In this document: one piece after another, positions 55,582 to 64,000 of the stretch
Layout: the number at the start of each line of letters is the position of its first letter
Numbering within the stretch: the stretch's first letter is position 1
Notes under the pieces: generated by a model
Told to the model about the DNA's origin: nothing
Database searches by the model: none
What the model saw: only the letters and a program-made list of their open reading frames with translations
Made by a program: the position numbers and the translations under genes
Assembly: GCA_024236015.1 (NCBI GenBank)
Contig: JACKLK010000010.1
Span: 1 to 64,000 of the forward strand
DNA length: 64,000 bases
Reading direction: 5' to 3'
Origin: Rhodoferax sp.
Lineage (GTDB): Bacteria; Pseudomonadota; Gammaproteobacteria; Burkholderiales; Burkholderiaceae_C

Positions 55582-56451
55582 ATGCTGTACCCCGAATTGT
55601 TCAAACAACTGGAATCCGTGCGCTGGGACATGGCGCGCGATATTCCATGGGACAGCTTCGATGCGAACAAGCTCACCGACGAGCAGGCCCGCACGATCAA
55701 GTTCAATGCCATCACGGAATGGGCGGCCTTGCCGGCGACCGAGATGTTCCTGCGCGACAACCGCCACGACAGCGACTTCTCGGCCTTCATGTCGATCTGG
55801 TTCTTCGAGGAGCAGAAACATTCGCTGGTGCTGATGGAGTACCTGCGCCGCTTCCGCCCCGACCTGGCCCCCACCGAGGCCGAGCTGCACGACGTGCGCT
55901 TCGAGTTCGATCCGGCGCCGGCGCTCGAGACACTGATGCTGCATTTCTGTGGCGAGATCCGTCTCAACCATTGGTATCGCCGCGCCAGCCAATGGCATAC
56001 CGAGCCGGTCATCAAGCAGATCTACACCAAGCTCAGCCAGGACGAGGCCCGCCATGGCGGCGCCTATCTCAAATACATGAAACAGGCGATCGGCCGCTTC
56101 GGCCTGGAAGCCAAGGGCGCCTTTGCCAAGGTCGGCGTGCTGATGGCCAGCGCACGGCGCACCGCGCAGGCCATGCATCCGACCAACCTGCATGTGAACA
56201 AGGCCTTGTTCCCCAAGGATACGGTGCAGAGCCGGGTCCCGGACCCGCTGTGGCTCGAGCACTGGCTGGACCAGCAGATCAAGTTCGACGCGAGCTGGGA
56301 GACCCGGGTCGTCGAGCGTATCCTGCACAACCTGAGCCTGTTGTTCAATCGCAGCTTCTCGACCGTGCAGGAGCTCAACAAGTACCGCAAGGAAATCAGC
56401 CGCGAGAGCGCGCGGCTGGCGACGGCCGACGCCTTACCAGGTCCGGCCTGA
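55582..56451 (+). CDS. Ferritin-like domain protein
   Basis: This is a 289-residue protein with a ferritin-like four-helix di-iron fold. Metal ligands are suggested by EWAALPATEMF, WFFEEQKHSLVLMEYL (EE..H), LHFCGEIRLNHWYRR (E..H) and LSQDEARHGGAYLKYM (E..H), the E-(E-x-x-H) pattern of carboxylate-bridged iron enzymes. It could be an acyl desaturase or hydroxylase relative rather than an iron-storage protein, which fits its position beside lipid-modification genes. The start follows AAGGA. It overlaps the convergent HD-GYP gene by 18 bp. Confidence 0.78.
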   Translation: MLYPELFKQLESVRWDMARDIPWDSFDANKLTDEQARTIKFNAITEWAALPATEMFLRDNRHDSDFSAFMSIWFFEEQKHSLVLMEYLRRFRPDLAPTEAELHDVRFEFDPAPALETLMLHFCGEIRLNHWYRRASQWHTEPVIKQIYTKLSQDEARHGGAYLKYMKQAIGRFGLEAKGAFAKVGVLMASARRTAQAMHPTNLHVNKALFPKDTVQSRVPDPLWLEHWLDQQIKFDASWETRVVERILHNLSLLFNRSFSTVQELNKYRKEISRESARLATADALPGPA

Positions 56452-57669
56452 CGCGGTCGGGCCGGCGGTCAGGGCCAGCATCCGGTCGAGCTGGATCTTG
56501 ACCTTGCATTCGCCGGGCGCCACGCCGCCGACGATGCGGCACTCGCGCGTACTGGTGTCGCGGATCGCATGTTCCCCGGTCGCGATGCCGTCCGGGTTGA
56601 CCAGCACCGCCACCCGCGGCATCGTGGTGTTGGCGCCGCGCCGCACCACGACACCGATCTCCTGGTTGGCCAGCCGCACCATGGTGCCCGGCGAATACAC
56701 ACCGACCGCCTTGATGAGTGCCGCCCCGGCCTCGTCGGTGGCGCGTTGCTCGTCGAAATAGATCGCCTGCATGGCCGCGGCGGCCGAATCGGGCCGCCGC
56801 GACGCACGCGGCGACAGATGGGCGGCGAACTTGTCGGCGCGTTGCAGCAGCCGCGCCATGCGCTGGCCCCGGCTGCGCGAGCCCAGGTCGCCGGGTCCGG
56901 TGTTGTGGTGATCGCGCACCGCCTCCAGGCAATCGGCGTCGCGCACGCCGAAGCCGCGCAGCAGCGCCTCGGAACGGCTGGCGTGTTGCTCGATCAGGTC
57001 GCGCTGCGCCGGCGTCGGAGGGTCGTTCTGCGCCGCCAGCCGGTCCTGGATGTCGGTCATCGAGATGTTCATCGTCAGCGCCGCCTTGCACACGCTGTCT
57101 TCCATCTCCGGGGGCCAGCCCAGCACGTCGCGCGCCGCCAGGCCGCAGATCACGCTGACCAGCATCGAATGGGTCGCGCTGTAGAGCTGGATCTCGCTGC
57201 CGGCCAGGTGGAACAGTGCGAACAGGGCGCCATCCGGATTGCGCTGCGACTGCTGGTTCAGGCGCGACTGCAGCCGTTCGAGCGCGTCGACGAAATGTTC
57301 GCCGTCGAGGTCGCGCAGCAGCCGGTTGCCCTGCACCTGCAGGTCGAGCCAGTCGAGTTCGTCCCCGAGTGTGCGGTTGCGCGGCGGCGTCAGCTCGCCG
57401 GTGGTGAGCTGGGCCTGGGCGATCTTGCCCAGCGGGCGTTCATCTCGCACGAGTTCGTGCAACTTGCCGACAAAGGCCTTCTGGTGCCGCTCGGACTCGG
57501 ACACGTCGACGAAAAAACCCTTGCCGCGTCCGCGCACCGCCTCGAGATCGTCGCGCGTCACGATGACGTATCCCTTGCGCGCGAGCAGCGCACCGGTCTC
57601 GTCGCGCAGCGAGAACGGCAGCGGTTGTCCGATGACGATGGACTCGTGGGTGACTTGGACCAGGTTCAT
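56434..57669 (-). CDS. Degenerate HD-GYP-domain protein
   Basis: This is a 411-residue protein with an N-terminal segment (INLVQVTHESIVIGQPLPFSL-like, ending near FFVDVSE) followed by an HD-GYP-like region from about residue 150 to 330. The initial His in THSMLVSVICG, the second-part His in IEQHASRSEALL and DHHNTG are present. The HD dyad itself is replaced (ALTMNISM) and the GYP signature reads LGS. The C-terminal YSPGTMVRLANQEIGVVV is the usual end of HD-GYP proteins. It is probably not an active c-di-GMP phosphodiesterase but may bind it. The start is ATG at 57669; a longer frame from 57711 is less likely. Confidence 0.75.
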   Translation of the reverse strand: MNLVQVTHESIVIGQPLPFSLRDETGALLARKGYVIVTRDDLEAVRGRGKGFFVDVSESERHQKAFVGKLHELVRDERPLGKIAQAQLTTGELTPPRNRTLGDELDWLDLQVQGNRLLRDLDGEHFVDALERLQSRLNQQSQRNPDGALFALFHLAGSEIQLYSATHSMLVSVICGLAARDVLGWPPEMEDSVCKAALTMNISMTDIQDRLAAQNDPPTPAQRDLIEQHASRSEALLRGFGVRDADCLEAVRDHHNTGPGDLGSRSRGQRMARLLQRADKFAAHLSPRASRRPDSAAAAMQAIYFDEQRATDEAGAALIKAVGVYSPGTMVRLANQEIGVVVRRGANTTMPRVAVLVNPDGIATGEHAIRDTSTRECRIVGGVAPGECKVKIQLDRMLALTAGPTASGRTW

Positions 57670-57734
57670 GGCGGCTAGGAATCGGGCGATGTCGACACGA
57701 CAACACGGCAACGGCCGTCCAGCATACCGCCAAT

Positions 57735-57751
57735 ACCGATCGCCGATCGGT
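57735..57751. other. Small hairpin in the glnE-HD-GYP intergenic gap
   Basis: The 150-bp gap after glnE has a perfect 7-bp stem ACCGATC-GCC-GATCGGT and no clear terminator T-run. No gene is visible in the rest of the gap. Confidence 0.4.
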
Positions 57752-57819
57752 TTCGGCGGGCCCGGAACACCCCGTTTTTCCGATCTTCGGGTCGAATCCG
57801 CGTGCTCGGGCTCACGCCG

Positions 57820-60609
57820 TCACGGCCGGGGGCTGCCGAAGGCCGCATGCCACAAGGCCAGCACCGCATCGCGGTGGGTGTCGAGCTCGCCGGCCGGCAC
57901 CTGCGTCGTCTCCTCGTTCAGCCGTGCGTGGTGCTGCACCTTGCGCAAGGCGCGGTAGGCCTGCGCCGCGGCGGTGCCGATGCCATCGGGCAGCAGGCCG
58001 GCGGCCTGGGCGCGCTGCAGCAGCGCGATGTTGCCGGCGTTGGTCACCAGTTCCTCGTGGTGTGCGGCCTGCGACAGCACCAGATATTGCACGACGAACT
58101 CCACGTCGACCATGCCGCCCGGGCTGTGCTTGACGTCGAACCGGCCTTCGCGCACCGGATGGGCGGCGCGCACCTTCTCGCGCATCGCGACGATCTCCTC
58201 GCGCAGCTTGTCGGCGTCGCGGGGCGCGGTGACGACCCCCCGGCGGATGGCGTCGAAGCGCGCGCGCATGGTGTCGTCGCCGAGCACGAATCGCGCGCGC
58301 GTCATGGCCTGGTGTTCCCAGGTCCATGCCGTATTGCTGCCGCGTTTTTCCTGGTAGGCGGCGAAGGCCTCGAAGCTGGTGACCAGCAGGCCGGAGTTGC
58401 CGTTCGGGCGCAGCGCGGTGTCGATCTCGTACAGGTCGCCTTCGCCGGTCTTGACGGTGAGCCAGTTGATCAGCTTGCGCACGAAGGTTGCGTAGATCTC
58501 GGCCGCGTTCTCGTCGTCGTCCTCGTAGACGAAGACGATGTCCAGGTCGCTGCCATAGCCCAGCTCCATGCCACCGAGCTTGCCGTACGCGATGACGGCC
58601 AGCTGGGCGGCGTCGCGGTGCCGGTTGCGCAGCCGACTCCAGCACCAGCGCGAGGTCACGCGCAGGATGGACAGCGCCAGCGCGCTGAGATCGTCGGCGA
58701 CCTGCTCGACCGTCAACACCCCTTCGACATCGCGCGCCAGCGTGCGGAACACCTCGGCATGGTGGGCGCGGCGCAGCAGGTTGAGCAAGGTCTCGTCGTC
58801 GTCCTCTTCGGTGATGTGCAGCGCATTGCGGCGTTGTTCGAGCTCGTTCTCGAATTCGGCCGGCTGGAAACGCTCGGCCAGCATGGCGTGATTGGCCAGC
58901 TCGTCGATCACGCCCGGGTGCAGCAGCAGGTAACGTGCGGGCCACTTGGCATTGCCCAGCAGCCGCAGCAGCCGCTGGTGCACCGCCGGGCGTTCGAGCA
59001 GCAAGGCCAGGTAACTTTCGCGGCGCAGCAGCGGCTCGATCCAGTCGGCCAGCCGCACGCCCGCCTCCTCGGTGATCGTGGTCTCGGCGATCCAGGTCAC
59101 GGTGCGGCTGATGAGCCGGAACAGCCGCACCCGCGATTCGTCGCGCAACGCCATGAAGCGCGGGTTGTCGCGCCAGCCCGCGACACGTTCGCGCAGTCCC
59201 TTGGGCAGCGTCTCCAGGAAATCCTCGAACCCGGTCGGCGTGGTCAGCGCCGAGCTCGATCCGTTGCAGGACTTGCAGTCCGGCTTGCCGCCGCCGAGCA
59301 AGGCGTCGAACTCGTGGGCGACGAATTCCCGGTGCCGGTCGAGCTCGGCCAGGAAGGCGCCCGCCGATGCGTGGCCCATGGCGTGGGCGATCCAGTGCAG
59401 GTCGTCGTCGCGCGTGGGCAGGACATGGGTCTGCATGTCATCGAGGTACTGGATACGGTGCTCGAGCTGGCGCAGGAACAGGTAGGCGGCCGACAAGGCG
59501 TCGACCGTCTCCTGCGACATCAGGCCCGCGCGCATCAGGCGCGGCAGCGCGTCGAGCGTGGCACGGGTGCGCAGTTCGGGGAACTGGCCGCCGCGCACCA
59601 CCTGCAGCAATTGCACGATGAACTCGATCTCGCGGATGCCGCCGCGCGACAACTTGACGTCGTTGGTGCGTTCCGGTCGGCCGGAGCTGCGCCGCGCCGC
59701 GTGTTCGCGGATCTGCCGGTGCAGCACCCGCAGCGAATCGAACACGTTGTAGTCGAGGTAGCGCCGGAACACGAAGGGCAGCACCGTCGGACGCAGGTTG
59801 CCGGCCGAGCCTTCGCCGACACACCGGGTCGGCGCGACGACGCGGCTCTTGAGCCAGGCGAAACGCTCCCACTCCCTGCCCTGGACATGGAAATATTCCT
59901 CCAGCGCGCCGAGCGAGATCGCCGGCGGACCGGAGTTGCCGTTCGGCCGCAACGCCAGGTCGACCCGGAACACGAAGCCGTGTTCGGTGGTGTCGCCCAC
60001 GATCGCATACACGGCGCGCACGGCCTTGCCGAAATATTCCTGGTTCGAGATCCTGCCGCGACCTTGCCCGGTGCCCGCGGTCTCGCCGTCCTGGTCGTAG
60101 ACATAGATCAGGTCGATGTCGCTGGAGACGTTGAGCTCGCGCGCGCCGAGCTTGCCCATGCCCACGATCCAGATCTGCGCCCGCTGGCCGTCGGCGCCCA
60201 TGGGTGCGCCATGCTGTGCGTCGAGCTGGCCCAGCACGTGGTTGCACGCCGTATCGAGCGCGAACTCGGCCAGTTCGGTCATTGCCAGCGTGACCTGCTG
60301 CACGCTGGCCTGGCCATCGCAGTCCAGGGTCATCAGGCGTTCGAGCACCACCTGGCGCACGATGCGCAGTGCCGATCCGAGGTCGGCGCCGTTGTCGGTC
60401 AGCTTGCCGAACAGGGCTTCGCAAGCGGCGCGCGATGGCACACCCGCATCGAGCAGCGCGCGCTCGGCCTCGTAGCGCCGGCGTATGCGCTGGCCGAAGC
60501 GGGAATATTCCGACAACGCGGGCGACACCACCAAGGCGGCGTTGCCGGACGGATTCTGCGCCTGTACGGCAACGGCCCCGAGGCCACCTTCTTCAAGCTT
60601 GGCGGTCAT
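57820..60609 (-). CDS. glnE: Bifunctional glutamine synthetase adenylyltransferase/deadenylase
   Basis: This is a 929-residue GlnE with the two nucleotidyltransferase halves expected. The N-terminal half has GMGKLGARELNVSSDIDLIY and VDLALRPNGNSGP, the C-terminal half AYGKLGGMELGYGSDLDIVF and DTALRPNGNSGLL. It adds and removes AMP on glutamine synthetase in response to PII, controlling ammonia assimilation. Length matches the family. It diverges from the YhdP gene with only 27 bp between starts, so the two promoters lie within or over the coding starts. Confidence 0.96.
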   Translation of the reverse strand: MTAKLEEGGLGAVAVQAQNPSGNAALVVSPALSEYSRFGQRIRRRYEAERALLDAGVPSRAACEALFGKLTDNGADLGSALRIVRQVVLERLMTLDCDGQASVQQVTLAMTELAEFALDTACNHVLGQLDAQHGAPMGADGQRAQIWIVGMGKLGARELNVSSDIDLIYVYDQDGETAGTGQGRGRISNQEYFGKAVRAVYAIVGDTTEHGFVFRVDLALRPNGNSGPPAISLGALEEYFHVQGREWERFAWLKSRVVAPTRCVGEGSAGNLRPTVLPFVFRRYLDYNVFDSLRVLHRQIREHAARRSSGRPERTNDVKLSRGGIREIEFIVQLLQVVRGGQFPELRTRATLDALPRLMRAGLMSQETVDALSAAYLFLRQLEHRIQYLDDMQTHVLPTRDDDLHWIAHAMGHASAGAFLAELDRHREFVAHEFDALLGGGKPDCKSCNGSSSALTTPTGFEDFLETLPKGLRERVAGWRDNPRFMALRDESRVRLFRLISRTVTWIAETTITEEAGVRLADWIEPLLRRESYLALLLERPAVHQRLLRLLGNAKWPARYLLLHPGVIDELANHAMLAERFQPAEFENELEQRRNALHITEEDDDETLLNLLRRAHHAEVFRTLARDVEGVLTVEQVADDLSALALSILRVTSRWCWSRLRNRHRDAAQLAVIAYGKLGGMELGYGSDLDIVFVYEDDDENAAEIYATFVRKLINWLTVKTGEGDLYEIDTALRPNGNSGLLVTSFEAFAAYQEKRGSNTAWTWEHQAMTRARFVLGDDTMRARFDAIRRGVVTAPRDADKLREEIVAMREKVRAAHPVREGRFDVKHSPGGMVDVEFVVQYLVLSQAAHHEELVTNAGNIALLQRAQAAGLLPDGIGTAAAQAYRALRKVQHHARLNEETTQVPAGELDTHRDAVLALWHAAFGSPRP

Positions 60610-60636
60610 AATTCCTGTGTCGATCGCGCACGCACG

Positions 60637-63600
60637 ATGAATGAACTGACGCCAGCAACCTCTCCCACACGGCTTCTGAGAAGCCTGGCGTTCGTGGCAC
60701 GCTGGCTTCTGGCTCTGTTGTTGCTGGCATGGTTGCTTCTCGCGGCGTCATGGGGCACCCTGCATCTGGTGATTGTGCCGCGAATCGGCGAGCTGCGTCC
60801 GCAGCTGGAGGCGGCTGCCACCCGGATGGCCGGCATGCCGGTGCGCATCGAATCGATCACCGCGTACTCCACCAGCCTGCTGCCCGCATTCGAGCTCGGC
60901 AATGTCCGGCTGCTCGACGCGCAAGGCCGCGAGGCACTGCGGCTGCCCCGCATCCTGGTCTCGCTGTCGCCGCGGGCACTGCTCAAGCGCACCTTCGACC
61001 AGGTCCTGGTCGACAGTCCCGTGCTCGACGTGCGGCGCACGGCCGACGGACGGATCCGCGTGGCGGGCCTGGACCTGGCCCAGGGCCAGGGCGCGGAGCC
61101 GGACGACGCCATGCTCGACCGCATCTTCTCGCAGCCGGAATTCGTCATCCGCGGCGGTTCGGTGGTCTGGACCGACGAGATGCGCGACATGCCGCCACTG
61201 GCGTTGCAGTCGGTCGACATGGTGTTGCGCAACCGCTCGCGGGTCCATGAAATCCGGCTCGATGCGACGCCGCCGGCAAGCTGGGGCGATCGTTTCCAGG
61301 TCATGGCACGGTTCGAGCAGCCGTTTCTGTCGGTGGGCAACGGGCGCTGGCAGGAGTGGACGGGCCAGGTGTATGCCGATTTTGCGCGGGTCGATGTGGC
61401 GCGGCTCAAGCAATATGCAGACCCGGGGGTGGACATCGACCAGGGGCGGGGCGCCTTGCGGGCCTGGCTCGACGTCGAGCGTGGCCGGCTGAGCGGGGTC
61501 ACCGCCGACCTGTCGCTGGGCCAGGTCGCCGTGCGGCTGGCCCCCGACCTGCAGCCGCTGCAGCTGGCCACGATGTCCGGCCGCCTGAGTGGCCGCCTGG
61601 GCGACGAGACGCGGGAATTCGCCACGCGTGACCTGGCCTTCCAGACGCAGGACGGGATCCGCTGGCCCGGCGGCAACCTGAGCCTGAAGCAGACGCTGGC
61701 AAACGCCCAACGGCCGGCTTCGGGCGACCTGCAAGCCGACCAGCTGGACCTGTCCGCGCTGGCGCAGATCGCCACCCGGCTGCCGCTCGACGCCCAGTGG
61801 CACCAGGCGCTGGCGCGGCACCGTCCGTCCGGCCTGGTCGAGTCGGTCCGGGTGCAGTGGCAAGAGCCGGGCGCAGGCAAGGCGGTGACCTACCAGGCCG
61901 ACGGGCGCGTGCAACGCCTGTCGTTGCGATCGGTGCCGGACACCAGCGGGGCGCCGGCGGGTTCAACCCGCTCGATCGGCACGCCCGGCGTGCAGGGCCT
62001 GGGCCTGGTGTTCTCGCTCAACGAATCCGGCGGCAAGGCGAGCCTGGAGATGACCGACGGAGGCGTCGACCTGCCGGGCATCTTCCAGGAGACGCTGGTG
62101 CCGTTCAAGCGCCTGTCCGGCGACCTGAGCTGGCAATTGCGCGGCGAGGCCATGCAGGTGCAGCTGTCCCGGCTGCAGTTCAGCAACGCCGACACCGAGG
62201 GTGCGCTCGAGCTCCAGTGGCAGACCAGCGATCCGGCGCGTTCGCAAAGCCGCTCGCGCTTTCCCGGCCTGCTGGACATGCAGGGCCGGCTGAGCCGGGC
62301 CAACGGCGCGCGCGTGTTCCGCTACCTGCCGCTGGTGATGGAGCCCGAGGCGCGCAACTACGTACGCGACGCGGTGCAGGCCGGTGTGGCCTCCGACGTG
62401 CGTTTCAAGGTCAAGGGCGACCTGTGGGACGTGCCCTTCCCCGAGGGAACCCAGGGCGAATTCCTGATCACCGCGCAGGTCAGCGGCGCGACGCTGGCCT
62501 ATGTCCCGCGCAGCCTGCAGACGGCCGACAGCCGCCCCTGGCCGGTCGCGACCCGCCTGTCCGGCGAACTGGTGATCGATCGCCAGAGCCTGAAGGTACG
62601 GGGCGCCCGTGCCAGCCTGGCGGGCTCGCCGGCACTGCAGATCACCCGCGCCGATGCCGTCATCGCCGACCTGGCGAACAGCGTCGTCGCGGTCGATCTC
62701 GAGGCCCGCGGTCCGCTGCCCGAGTTGCTGGGGTTTGCAAACAGCTCACCGGTGGGCGAGCTGACCGATCAGGCGCTGGCCCGCGTCGTTGCCACCGGCC
62801 CGGCCGAGTTGCGGCTCAAGCTCGAGGTGCCGGTGGACGCGGTCGACCGCACCCGGGTGCAGGGCAGCGTGCAGTTGCAAGGCAACGATCTGCAGATCGC
62901 GCCCGACCTGCCCCGGCTGGCGCGTGCGCGCGGCATGGTGGGTTTCACCGAGGGCGGCTTCAGTGTCACCGGCGTGCAGGCCGGCATGCTCGGCGGCGAG
63001 GTGCGTATCGACGGCGGATCGCAGGCCGGCGCCGGTGCGCCGGCCATGCAGTTTCGCCTGAAGGGTACGGCCAGCGCCGAAGGCCTGCGCCAGGCCCGCA
63101 CCTGGGGCATGGTGCCGCGCCTGGCCCGGCAACTGTCGGGCAGCGCGAGCTACGACGCCAGCATCGGGCTGCGCGGGGGGGAGCCCGAGATCTCGATCAC
63201 CAGTTCGCTGGCGGGCATGGCGCTGAACCTGCCGGCACCGCTGGGCAAGCCGGCCGAGCAGGCCCTGGCACTGCGGCTGGAGTCGGCGCCGCTGCAGGCC
63301 GATGCCGCGGATGGCGCCGGGCGGCCGCGCGACCAGCTGCTGCTCGAACTCGGGCGCGTCGTCTCGGTCCGTTACCAGCGCGACACCTCCGGGGCGCAGC
63401 CGCGGGTGTTGCGTGGCGCCATCGTCGTGGGCCCGGGCGACGCCGATGCCGCCGCGCTGCCGCGCGACGGGGTCACCGCGCTGGTGCGCGTTGATACCGT
63501 GGACGTGGATGCCTGGGAGCGCCTGGCGGCCCAGGTCGTTGGTGATGGCCCGGCCTCCGGCGGGCCGGCGGGCGCCGCCCAGCCCTATTGGCCGACCAGC

Positions 63601-64000
63601 GTTGCCGTGCGTGCCGGCTCCTTCACAGCCGGGGGCCGTACGCTGAGCGACCTGGTTGCCGGCGGCTCGCGTGACGGCGCGGTGTGGCGGGTCAATCTCG
63701 ATGCGCGCGAACTCAACGGGTATGCCGAGTACCGGCCCCCCGCCAACCAGGGCGCGGGCCGGCTGTATGCGCGGCTGTCCCGGCTGACGCTGGCGCCGTC
63801 GGTGGCCAGCGACGTCGAGAGCCTGCTCGACGAGCAGCCACAGTCCATTCCCGCGCTCGACATCGTGGTCGAGGAACTCGACCTGCGGGGCCGCAAGCTT
63901 GGCCGGGTGGAGGTCGATGCGGTCAATCGCGCGGTGGCCGGCGGCGGTGCGTCCGGCCGCGAATGGCGGCTGAACCGCTTCGACGTGATATCGCCGGAGG
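60637..64000 (+). CDS. yhdP: YhdP-family AsmA-like protein, partial (N-terminal 1121 codons)
   Basis: The frame opens at ATG (MNELTPATSPTRLLRSLAF) and stays open to the end of the window, so only the N-terminal part is visible. There is one membrane helix (about 22-45) and then a very long periplasmic repeat-rich region; anchors are LHLVIVPRIGELRPQLEAAAT and RIESITAYSTSLLPAFELGN (core VRIESITAY) as well as QVLVDSPVLDVRRTADGR. YhdP is one of the AsmA-like proteins thought to carry phospholipids across the periplasm to the outer membrane. Pairing with glnE is common in Burkholderiales. Codons use the same GC-rich bias as the neighbours. Confidence 0.9.
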   Translation, partial: MNELTPATSPTRLLRSLAFVARWLLALLLLAWLLLAASWGTLHLVIVPRIGELRPQLEAAATRMAGMPVRIESITAYSTSLLPAFELGNVRLLDAQGREALRLPRILVSLSPRALLKRTFDQVLVDSPVLDVRRTADGRIRVAGLDLAQGQGAEPDDAMLDRIFSQPEFVIRGGSVVWTDEMRDMPPLALQSVDMVLRNRSRVHEIRLDATPPASWGDRFQVMARFEQPFLSVGNGRWQEWTGQVYADFARVDVARLKQYADPGVDIDQGRGALRAWLDVERGRLSGVTADLSLGQVAVRLAPDLQPLQLATMSGRLSGRLGDETREFATRDLAFQTQDGIRWPGGNLSLKQTLANAQRPASGDLQADQLDLSALAQIATRLPLDAQWHQALARHRPSGLVESVRVQWQEPGAGKAVTYQADGRVQRLSLRSVPDTSGAPAGSTRSIGTPGVQGLGLVFSLNESGGKASLEMTDGGVDLPGIFQETLVPFKRLSGDLSWQLRGEAMQVQLSRLQFSNADTEGALELQWQTSDPARSQSRSRFPGLLDMQGRLSRANGARVFRYLPLVMEPEARNYVRDAVQAGVASDVRFKVKGDLWDVPFPEGTQGEFLITAQVSGATLAYVPRSLQTADSRPWPVATRLSGELVIDRQSLKVRGARASLAGSPALQITRADAVIADLANSVVAVDLEARGPLPELLGFANSSPVGELTDQALARVVATGPAELRLKLEVPVDAVDRTRVQGSVQLQGNDLQIAPDLPRLARARGMVGFTEGGFSVTGVQAGMLGGEVRIDGGSQAGAGAPAMQFRLKGTASAEGLRQARTWGMVPRLARQLSGSASYDASIGLRGGEPEISITSSLAGMALNLPAPLGKPAEQALALRLESAPLQADAADGAGRPRDQLLLELGRVVSVRYQRDTSGAQPRVLRGAIVVGPGDADAAALPRDGVTALVRVDTVDVDAWERLAAQVVGDGPASGGPAGAAQPYWPTSVAVRAGSFTAGGRTLSDLVAGGSRDGAVWRVNLDARELNGYAEYRPPANQGAGRLYARLSRLTLAPSVASDVESLLDEQPQSIPALDIVVEELDLRGRKLGRVEVDAVNRAVAGGGASGREWRLNRFDVISPE

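Overview
This is a GC-rich chromosomal window that looks like a betaproteobacterium of the order Burkholderiales. The evidence is the gene content: recA-recX with a LexA-type box, a short-form argC next to sucCD, glnE divergent from a yhdP-family gene, PglL-type pilin glycosyltransferases after pilA, and DUF3717/DUF1289, YaeQ and GAF-PilB proteins. The organism call is an inference from gene families; no rRNA or other marker gene is present. I see no tRNA, rRNA, CRISPR array, insertion sequence or prophage.

Layout. 1-7.4 kb: the end of a DMT-type transporter, then a catabolic cluster (glutamine synthetase-like ligase, Fe-type alcohol dehydrogenase, gamma-glutamyl hydrolase, aldehyde dehydrogenase, HAD hydrolase, SDR, cupin dioxygenase) that fits a gamma-glutamylation route for an unidentified amine. 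7.5-12.6 kb: a topoisomerase III with an H1-like tail and a SWIB domain, divergent from a SET-domain methyltransferase gene across a 47-bp alternating purine-pyrimidine tract, then birA and a SPOR protein. 12.6-21.1 kb (minus strand): a four-gene sensory operon (small membrane protein, SSS-transporter/histidine kinase, response regulator, kinase-like/DnaQ exonuclease fusion), a TctE/TctD-like two-component pair and a MarR regulator. 21.2-27 kb: recA, recX, argC, sucC, sucD, terC.

27.2-41.4 kb is the most coherent accessory block, all on the plus strand: a CHASE2 Ser/Thr kinase, PP2C phosphatase, FHA protein, CHASE2 adenylate cyclase, class II cyclic-nucleotide phosphodiesterase, GAF-PilB pilus ATPase, pilA with a sigma-54 promoter, and two PglL-like glycosyltransferases. 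It reads as Ser/Thr phosphorylation and cAMP signalling joined to type IV pilus assembly and pilin glycosylation. A motif, FEKT(A/V/M), is repeated five times in the kinase tail and occurs once in the FHA protein, suggesting a phospho-dependent link.

41.4-47.7 kb holds ordinary genes (moaC, M48 peptidase, small membrane protein, DUF1289 protein, acetyltransferase, yaeQ, purB, GST). 47.7-55.1 kb is a tightly overlapping minus-strand operon for lipid modification (FAD oxidoreductase, DUF1365, cyclopropane-fatty-acid synthase, chalcone-isomerase-like protein, MFS transporter, DUF3833 lipoprotein, SDR, SnoaL-like protein) behind a TATAAT promoter flanked by direct repeats. 55.6-64 kb: ferritin-like protein, degenerate HD-GYP protein, glnE and the start of a YhdP-family gene that runs off the window.

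Two unrelated loci (about 5.4 kb and 50.9 kb) carry near-identical 60-bp tandem units, each containing a Shine-Dalgarno sequence and an ATG at a gene junction. At the second locus the repeat supplies the only start codons available to an MFS gene.
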